From positions 1 to 47,447 of the forward strand of contig JALHNT010000055.1 of NCBI GenBank assembly GCA_022843385.1: a stretch of 47,447 nt of DNA. The letters are read 5' to 3'. Numbering within the stretch: position 1 is the stretch's first letter; each line of letters starts with the position of its first letter. The notes below the pieces were generated by a model. That model saw only the letters and a program-made list of their open reading frames with translations. It was not told where the DNA came from and ran no database searches. Of the stretch, positions 42,232 through 47,447 are shown piece after piece. Source of the DNA: Anaerolineae bacterium (lineage in GTDB: Bacteria; Chloroflexota; Anaerolineae; Aggregatilineales; Phototrophicaceae). The translations under genes were made by a program, and so were the position numbers.

Positions 42232-42328
42232 GACAAAACTCCTTCGCGCTGCGGATGCCGCGATCATGATGATGCTTATCCGTATATTGTGTTACGATCA
42301 GCTTACATCCGCTTAACACGACGAGACT

Positions 42329-42964
42329 ATGGTGAAAATCTGGCTCAATCGACTCAAACGCGGTTATCTGCTGCTGGCGCTCCTCGGCCTGCTCATCTTT
42401 CTGCTGGACATCACTCGCCTCTGGCCGGGGGTGGGCAGCGCCAGCGCGCCGCTGCTGTTGGGCATCGGGCTGCTGCTGCTCGAACGCGATAACCAGCGCC
42501 GCGGGCGCAGGCTGCGCCGCCGCTTGCAGGATGTGGAACGTCAGTTGGGGAAAACCCCGGCAGCGGCATCGATGGATGCTCCCAGCCGCGTTCCCCGTCA
42601 GCCGGAGTATCGTGGCATCGCCTGGAATGGGCTGACGCTGCGCTCGCAGAGCGAGATCAAAATCGCCAAAGTGCTGGATCAGCGCGGCATCCTGTTCTGG
42701 GGTGGGGGTAAGGCTCGGCTGAAAACCGGAAATTACAGCCAGACGCGCGAGGTCGATTTCCTCATCTTTCACGAGGAGCGCTGGGGCATCCTCGAAGTCG
42801 ATGGACCACAGCATGAACGCGCCGTCCAGTCCGATCAGCAGCGCGACCGGTACTTCACCGAACACGGCATCCTGGTTCAGCGATTCCCGGCAGACCTGTG
42901 TTTCAAGCAACCAGAGCAGGTCATCGATACCTTTCTGGAGCGGCTGATGACCAACGGAGTGTGA
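42329..42964 (+). CDS. Membrane-anchored PD-(D/E)XK (DUF559-like) nuclease-fold protein
   Basis: 211 residues. Two membrane helices lie at about 12-33 and 40-55, followed by an Arg-rich stretch. The C-terminal domain (about 95-205) has R-E-V-D143-F-L-I-F, then I-L-E156-V-D158-G-P-Q-H and G-I-L-V-Q-R-F. This D...E-x-D-G-x-x-H pattern is the same arrangement as in the DUF559 domain inside the methyltransferase gene and in Vsr nucleases. A membrane-tethered member is unusual, and the target could be incoming DNA, which is an inference. The gene is divergent from the kinase-nucleotidyltransferase gene and four bases from the convergent gene at 42969. Confidence 0.7.
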   Translation: MVKIWLNRLKRGYLLLALLGLLIFLLDITRLWPGVGSASAPLLLGIGLLLLERDNQRRGRRLRRRLQDVERQLGKTPAAASMDAPSRVPRQPEYRGIAWNGLTLRSQSEIKIAKVLDQRGILFWGGGKARLKTGNYSQTREVDFLIFHEERWGILEVDGPQHERAVQSDQQRDRYFTEHGILVQRFPADLCFKQPEQVIDTFLERLMTNGV

Positions 42965-42968
42965 GTCG

Positions 42969-44480
42969 CTAGGGGCAATCGGCACGGGTGTTGCGATACA
43001 GCGTGCCGGCGCGGGTCTCGGCTACCCACTCTAACCCTTCCCATGAGTCGCCCAATCCGCTTCGGGTGACCTCCAGATAGCGATCGGTCACCAGGAGGTA
43101 ACGGGACTTCATTGGTTCCGGGAGACGCTGAATAATCATGCTGATGCCGATGCCGGGCGGTACGTAGAGCAGGCGTTCATCGAGGATGAAGCCAGAGAGC
43201 AGCAGGGTATTGCACCAGGGTGATGCTCCCGGTTGATAAACGACGTGGCGCGCCAGCTCCTGCTGAGCTTCAGCAACAGTAGCCGGATTCAAAGCATAGT
43301 TGCCAGCCTGTGACAGAGGATACAGTCGCAAATAGACTCCCAGCAGGAGGGCGCTGACCAGGAGTAACAGTAATACGGCTCTGAGGCGATGACAGGCCAA
43401 CAGAACCAGCGCTGACAGCAGCACATGGGCACCAAATACGCGGTAGTAGCCGGGATACGCATACAGAACGAGACCCACCCCCACAATCATGAGCAGGTTG
43501 TAGAGATGAAACAGCCCTTCAGCGCGCGCTTTCCATCGAGATGTTTGCTGAAAGGTCAGCATCAGACCGAAGCCGACCACAAGCGCGATTTGCAGGCCGC
43601 TGATGTCTTTCAATCCCAGGTCAAGGATGTTGTGGAGGCGGAGGAAGCTGGCGTTGATATTGCGTTCCACTGTGAGCAGAAGCGCCTGAAGCGCCAGACC
43701 TGGCTGCTGGCTCAGTTGGTCAGCCACGATGAACATGGTGCTGTGTTCTGGCGTGCTGGTGATATTCACGCCCATGTAGGTGATGATCGCACCGAACCCG
43801 GTCAGCAGCAACGCCCCTGCCAGACCCCGCCAACTGAAGCGCGACAGAAAAGACAGACACACTGGCAGCAGGAGCAGCCCCCACGACAAGCGCAACTGAC
43901 TGATAAAGAGCAACCAGACCAGGGTCAGCAGGCGGAAGCCCCACGACGTCGATCCCCGCCACGAGCGCACCAGCATTCCCGCCAGCACCAACGCGCCCGC
44001 CTGATGCAGCGTCTCCTGGGCATTCGTCGGCAGATACAGCAGCACCGGCCCGATTAGCAGCAGAAGACCGCCGAAGAGCAGAATTTCACTTTTGGAAAGT
44101 TGCGCCAGCCTGATAAACAGCAGGCTCGCCCCGACCAGCACGACCATGTTATAAAGAATGCCAGTGGCATAATCCCAGCCGGTGAAATGGGCGAAGAAGC
44201 CATAGACCACCGGGAACAGTGGCCCGGCTGAACTGAACTTGTAACCAGCCAGGCGCGGCGGCTGTTCATTGACCGTGTAGTAACCGCTGTTGAATCCCAC
44301 CTGGCTGAACGACGCGGTTTGATGCCAGTACCAGGTGGCATCATTCCATCCCACTGGCAAATAATCCGCCACGCTGACATTCAATTGCAGCCGCAGCAGC
44401 GCAACCGTCACCAGCAGCGGCGACAGGCTGACCAACAGCGCCAACAGCCAGCGCGGTAGGCGTTCCCCGAGGCGCATCAT
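42969..44480 (-). CDS. Multi-pass membrane protein, GT-C/dolichyl-mannosyltransferase-like
   Basis: 503 residues with about ten membrane helices and a hydrophilic C-terminal domain of about 100 residues. Early motif D-A-T-W-Y-W-H-Q-T-A-S-F and the pattern of an acidic loop after helix 1 resemble GT-C glycosyltransferases that use lipid-linked sugars. No definite D-x-D motif was identified, so the enzyme class is a suggestion. Its start overlaps the stop of the preceding gene by four bases (ATGA), so it is translationally coupled. Confidence 0.6.
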   Translation of the reverse strand: MMRLGERLPRWLLALLVSLSPLLVTVALLRLQLNVSVADYLPVGWNDATWYWHQTASFSQVGFNSGYYTVNEQPPRLAGYKFSSAGPLFPVVYGFFAHFTGWDYATGILYNMVVLVGASLLFIRLAQLSKSEILLFGGLLLLIGPVLLYLPTNAQETLHQAGALVLAGMLVRSWRGSTSWGFRLLTLVWLLFISQLRLSWGLLLLPVCLSFLSRFSWRGLAGALLLTGFGAIITYMGVNITSTPEHSTMFIVADQLSQQPGLALQALLLTVERNINASFLRLHNILDLGLKDISGLQIALVVGFGLMLTFQQTSRWKARAEGLFHLYNLLMIVGVGLVLYAYPGYYRVFGAHVLLSALVLLACHRLRAVLLLLLVSALLLGVYLRLYPLSQAGNYALNPATVAEAQQELARHVVYQPGASPWCNTLLLSGFILDERLLYVPPGIGISMIIQRLPEPMKSRYLLVTDRYLEVTRSGLGDSWEGLEWVAETRAGTLYRNTRADCP

Positions 44481-46216
44481 GGGGCTTCCAAGAACAAGGT
44501 GGTCAGATAGACTAGATTACCCAGCGGCGCACCCTCGGTGGTCGTGGCCGGCAGGGATTGAACCTGTCCTTCGGCTGTGGCATACAGTCCCAGCAGCAGC
44601 GGATATTCGCCGGTGGGCAAATCACAGGGCAAGGTCAGCGCACGCAGATCAACGTACAACTGATCCTGCCGCCACAGCAGGGTGTCAATGCCTCCTGCCG
44701 ACGAATCGTTCCGGACGATTCCCTGTCCCTGTCCATCTGCCAGTACCAGTGTCAGGGTGTAATTGCGTTCTGCCGGTTGCAGCAAGCGCCACCAGCTTTC
44801 CAGCCGCACCGTCTGACAGGGCTGCACCCGGACATCACCCCGGTAGCGCCAGGCCGCCAACTGGAATGTATCGCCGAAGCGAAACAGGTCGCTGAGGTCT
44901 GATGGGATGCGCAGATAGCGCGTCACCCGCCGCCGCTCATCCGGCAATGGTGGCACCCCCTCCCAGGTCAGCGCGGCCGTCGCCACATAGCCCTGCCGGA
45001 GCCAGGCCAGCGCTGCTTCCTCCAGCACAACGCCCCCATCCTTCACCAGCCAAAGCTGTTCATAAGGCCCAGCCCATGATTCCAGCCGGGTCAGATCCGC
45101 CTCAACAGAGGCCGATTGTGCTGGTGGATCGTTACTTTCTGGCGCGAGCAGATGGAATTGATCGGCTTCAGCGAACGGCAGATAATGACCGACGAGGGTG
45201 TGCTGCCAGGGCTCAGGAGCGCTGATGATTATCCCGGTCGCTTCGCCCGCATCAGGTGTCACGATCTCAACCAGTGAACGATAAGGCAGCGCCTGGCGCG
45301 GCGTCATCACCAGCAGCAGTCCCATGACCAGCAGCACCATAAGCCGCCCTGCCCACACCATTTCCTGTAAGGCTTTGCCCGCCAGCAGCGCGGCGAACGG
45401 CAGCACCAACAGCCAGACCATGAACTGCGCGTCAGGGACGACGAACAAGTGGGTCAGAAGCAGGGCAATGCCCCAGGCCAACAGCCCATCGCGTCCTGTG
45501 GATGGTAATGCGGTGAGGGTCAGCGCACCAGCAGCCAACCCGATCAGTAGCAGCAGGCCGATCATCTGAAGCGGTAGCACCGCGACCCCGCTCTGGGTGA
45601 CGATTGACCACCAGGGGATAGAAGCAGCCGTCATCGGCGTCCACCATCCAACCGCCATCAGGCCGGCTGCCCCGCCGATCCCAGCCATCATGAGCGCGGG
45701 TCGCCACTGCCGTTGAACCAGCCGCACTACCACCTGCCCAGCCAGCAGCAACAGCACCCATGGAAACATACTCGCCGCCAGCAGCGCAGACCCGCCATAG
45801 AGGACAAGGCAGCTTCGGCGCAGACCACGACTTGCGCCCAGCCATAGACCGGCGGCGGACACCAGCCCAATTGCATAACCGGTCGCCTGGAAACTGTTTT
45901 GCAGCCAGAACGCCGTCAGCGCCAACAGCAGCAGCCCCCAACCGGCTTCAGTCCCCTCGCGCTGATCCAGCATCCCACGCCACAAGAGCGCCAGCGCCAG
46001 CAGCAGCGCCAGTGTGCTCAGCCAGCGGGTGACGCTGGGCGTGCTGCCGAACACAGTCATCCAGATGGACAACAGCGGATATTGTTGTTGATTGTCAGCC
46101 TCGATCAGCCAGACTTCGCCAGGTTGCAGCAAGGGCGACGCCAGCCACGCCCAACCGGTCAGGACGATCAACAGCGCGGCAGCGCACCAGGCCGGTATTG
46201 AACCGGCAGCTTTCAC
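44477..46216 (-). CDS. Multi-pass membrane protein, GT39-like, with soluble C-terminal domain
   Basis: 579 residues. About ten membrane helices fill residues 1-320. A soluble part of about 250 residues follows, with several W-R-R/W-R-Y-R and Q-T-V-R-L-E-S-W-W patterns that read like a beta-rich extracytoplasmic domain. L-I-E-A-D-N-Q-Q-Q-Y-P in the first loop resembles the acidic loop of PMT/ArnT-type transferases. The start is GTG at 46216, overlapping the zinc-protein stop (GTGA). It forms a pair with the following membrane protein. The donor and acceptor are unknown. Confidence 0.6.
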   Translation of the reverse strand: MKAAGSIPAWCAAALLIVLTGWAWLASPLLQPGEVWLIEADNQQQYPLLSIWMTVFGSTPSVTRWLSTLALLLALALLWRGMLDQREGTEAGWGLLLLALTAFWLQNSFQATGYAIGLVSAAGLWLGASRGLRRSCLVLYGGSALLAASMFPWVLLLLAGQVVVRLVQRQWRPALMMAGIGGAAGLMAVGWWTPMTAASIPWWSIVTQSGVAVLPLQMIGLLLLIGLAAGALTLTALPSTGRDGLLAWGIALLLTHLFVVPDAQFMVWLLVLPFAALLAGKALQEMVWAGRLMVLLVMGLLLVMTPRQALPYRSLVEIVTPDAGEATGIIISAPEPWQHTLVGHYLPFAEADQFHLLAPESNDPPAQSASVEADLTRLESWAGPYEQLWLVKDGGVVLEEAALAWLRQGYVATAALTWEGVPPLPDERRRVTRYLRIPSDLSDLFRFGDTFQLAAWRYRGDVRVQPCQTVRLESWWRLLQPAERNYTLTLVLADGQGQGIVRNDSSAGGIDTLLWRQDQLYVDLRALTLPCDLPTGEYPLLLGLYATAEGQVQSLPATTTEGAPLGNLVYLTTLFLEAP

Positions 46217-46503
46217 GTCCCGGATTTCCCACGTAGGAGGTTGCCGCGCTCCTGGCGCACTGGCTGATCCCAGGGCTTCTTGGCCGAACCGCTGTAGCCC
46301 ATCTCGCGCATCCGCTCCAGTTCCAGCGCTTCGAGCTGATCGGAGACAGCGGCATAATCCGTCGGGGGAATGCGCCGGTCGATGCCATTCTCATGATAGA
46401 CATAGCCCACGCCGCCGCACCAGGCGCAGTCCTGGGCGCTGCCATCGTCGTCATCTTCAGTCCAGCCGAAGCCGTCGCAGGAAACGCAGCGGATGATCGT
46501 CAC
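46213..46503 (-). CDS. Small CxxCxGxG zinc-binding protein
   Basis: 96 residues from a GTG at 46503 that overlaps the aldolase stop (GTGA). Two DnaJ-like zinc motifs are present: C-V-S-C-D-G-F-G-W and C-A-W-C-G-G-V-G-Y. These four cysteines should bind one zinc. The remainder is hydrophilic, with an R-R-I-P-P-T-D-Y and a helical E-L-E-R-M-R-E-M. It is too short to be DnaJ, and no J domain is nearby. The function is unknown. Its place between an aldolase and two membrane proteins, with overlaps on both sides, implies tightly coupled expression. Confidence 0.75.
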   Translation of the reverse strand: MTIIRCVSCDGFGWTEDDDDGSAQDCAWCGGVGYVYHENGIDRRIPPTDYAAVSDQLEALELERMREMGYSGSAKKPWDQPVRQERGNLLRGKSGT

Positions 46504-47270
46504 GACTCGCGCTTTTCCACAAACTGCTTGCGCCGGTAGATTTCATCCGGGCGCTTGTAGATATGACGCACATCTTCCGGTGACATGAACACCGGCCCGC
46601 CAATCGCCGCCGCGCCAGCGAACGTCCGCGCTGCCTTGACGCACATCGCCATCACGTTCAGCACTTCTGTCGGGCTTTGACCGAGGGTGATGACGCCATG
46701 ATTTGCCATCAGGATCACTTTGGGCGCTTCCCCCCAGCTATCCATATAGCGCCACACGCCGTCACGAATAGCAAGCGCCAGCGGCAAACCGGGATCGATA
46801 TACGGCACGAACACCGACTCCGGGCCGCACAACACTGCTTCATCGGGGAACATGCGGTTCAGGGCGAAATCGCGGGCGCGGGCGCTGCACAAAATCTGGT
46901 TGACATAGACCGCGTGGGTATGCCCGACATACTTCACTTCGCACTCGTGCAGCAACATAGCATGAAACGTCACTTCCACCGACGGCGTGACCGTCACGCT
47001 AGGGTCAACTTTAGCGGCGTTCATGATCGCCTTCTGCGCCGCCAGATCACCCGGCGACTTATCCAGCATGTCCAGGATTGGCTCGAAGCGCACCGCCACA
47101 AAGCCGCTCTCGCTGATGTTGTGCATCTGCTGACCGCTGGCTTTCACCCAGAACGATTGCTCATCAATCCGCGCCGAGGTGTTGCCTTCGCCGATAATCA
47201 CATAGTCGTTGTCCGGTTGACCGAGGGTACGGGTCATATCCAGTAAGGGGAGCAAAGATGAGGCTACCAT
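46500..47270 (-). CDS. Class II aldolase/adducin family protein
   Basis: 256 residues from the ATG at 47270, with GGAAAG nine bases upstream. A TTG eight codons earlier is the longer alternative. Motifs are I-I-G-E-G-N-T-S-A-R, F-W-V-K-A-S-G, V-G-H-T-H-A-V-Y-V-N-Q (metal His pair) and M-A-N-H-G-V-I. This is the fold of ribulose-phosphate epimerase and of fuculose- and rhamnulose-phosphate aldolases, which use zinc to cleave or rearrange sugar phosphates. The exact substrate is not visible. It heads the four-gene operon with GTGA or ATGA overlaps. Confidence 0.85.
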   Translation of the reverse strand: MVASSLLPLLDMTRTLGQPDNDYVIIGEGNTSARIDEQSFWVKASGQQMHNISESGFVAVRFEPILDMLDKSPGDLAAQKAIMNAAKVDPSVTVTPSVEVTFHAMLLHECEVKYVGHTHAVYVNQILCSARARDFALNRMFPDEAVLCGPESVFVPYIDPGLPLALAIRDGVWRYMDSWGEAPKVILMANHGVITLGQSPTEVLNVMAMCVKAARTFAGAAAIGGPVFMSPEDVRHIYKRPDEIYRRKQFVEKRES

Positions 47271-47304
47271 GGTGTTGATCTTTCCTAAAACCAATGCTGC
47301 CTCT

Positions 47305-47310
47305 ATTATA
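47305..47310 (-). promoter_or_regulatory. Candidate -10 box for the aldolase operon
   Basis: A perfect TATAAT on the minus strand, 34 bases upstream of the chosen aldolase ATG. No good -35 was found, so it is weak evidence alone, but its place suits the operon head. Confidence 0.4.
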
Positions 47311-47364
47311 CAAGGGCTTTGCCAAAGTCATCGAGTAGCACTGAAAGGCATTGGCACTAGTGGG

Positions 47365-47447
47365 TCAACCAGCATGAAAAGAAGGGTAAAGGCGTTTGAG
47401 TTTGATCCGGGCATCGGTGGTGGTAAAACGCCAATTGACGGTGACTT
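47365..47447 (-). CDS. C-terminal end of an IS630-family transposase (partial)
   Basis: The minus-strand frame from the right edge encodes V-T-V-N-W-R-F-T-T-T-D-A-R-I-K-L-K-R-L-Y and five more residues, ending at TGA 47365-47367. The segment F-T-T-x-D-A-R-I-K-L-K-R-L-Y-P is the typical end of IS630-family transposases. Only the last 26 codons are inside the window, so integrity cannot be judged. Confidence 0.7.
   Translation of the reverse strand, partial: VTVNWRFTTTDARIKLKRLYPSFHAG

Overview
The window (47,447 bases, GC-rich by eye) looks like a chromosomal segment of a bacterium from the Chloroflexota (Anaerolineae-like). That assignment is an inference from gene content and style: a penicillin-binding protein with a very long Pro/Thr-rich cytosolic head, a serine/threonine kinase carrying 22 TPR units, a tocopherol-cyclase-like protein, an F420-type PPOX protein, a sugar kinase fused to a sugar-nucleotide pyrophosphorylase, and many GC-rich dispersed palindromes. 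No rRNA, tRNA or CRISPR array was seen.

Layout. 1-5.8 kb: a carboxylate-amine ligase-like (GCS2-like) gene running off the left edge, a secreted SH3/M15-like peptidase, a DUF423 membrane protein and a TgpA-like transglutaminase membrane protein. 6.2-9.9 kb: a single-polypeptide nuclease-methyltransferase of Type ISP style, interrupted in frame by about 213 codons that encode a DUF559 endonuclease domain between inverted GC-rich repeats. 9.9-11 kb: a gene-free block of degenerate repeats. 11-20.3 kb: a secreted beta-propeller protein, a class A PBP, three tandem paralogous small membrane proteins, a membrane-anchored secreted protein and a lipoprotein beta-propeller. 20.3-23.7 kb: a 158-bp MITE-like element, modB-modA without modC, a flippase-like membrane protein and a small membrane protein.

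23.9-25.6 kb: a candidate structured RNA with its own terminator, then an IS607-type element with a broken tnpA and an intact tnpB. 25.7-27.5 kb: a phage tail-tube-like protein, a PPOX protein and a tocopherol-cyclase-like protein. 27.6-35.4 kb (minus strand): a Clp ATPase without the middle domain, a second copy of the MITE, the TPR kinase and a SpoIIM-family membrane protein translationally coupled to it.

35.5-39.2 kb: a HAD phosphatase, FGGY kinase and glycerol-1-phosphate dehydrogenase operon that resembles araL-araB-araM. 39.3-42.2 kb: a HAL2/CysQ-like phosphatase and a GHMP-kinase/nucleotidyltransferase fusion. 42.3-47.3 kb: a membrane-anchored DUF559-like nuclease, then a tightly overlapping four-gene minus-strand operon (class II aldolase, CxxCxGxG zinc protein, two multi-pass membrane proteins). 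The right edge holds the last codons of an IS630-family transposase.

The strongest candidate for something undescribed is the DUF559 insertion inside the methyltransferase gene. Its inverted ends have the same hairpin architecture as the two stand-alone MITE-like elements at 20.3 and 32.7 kb. This suggests one family of palindromic elements, with one copy carrying a nuclease and the others reduced to hairpins.
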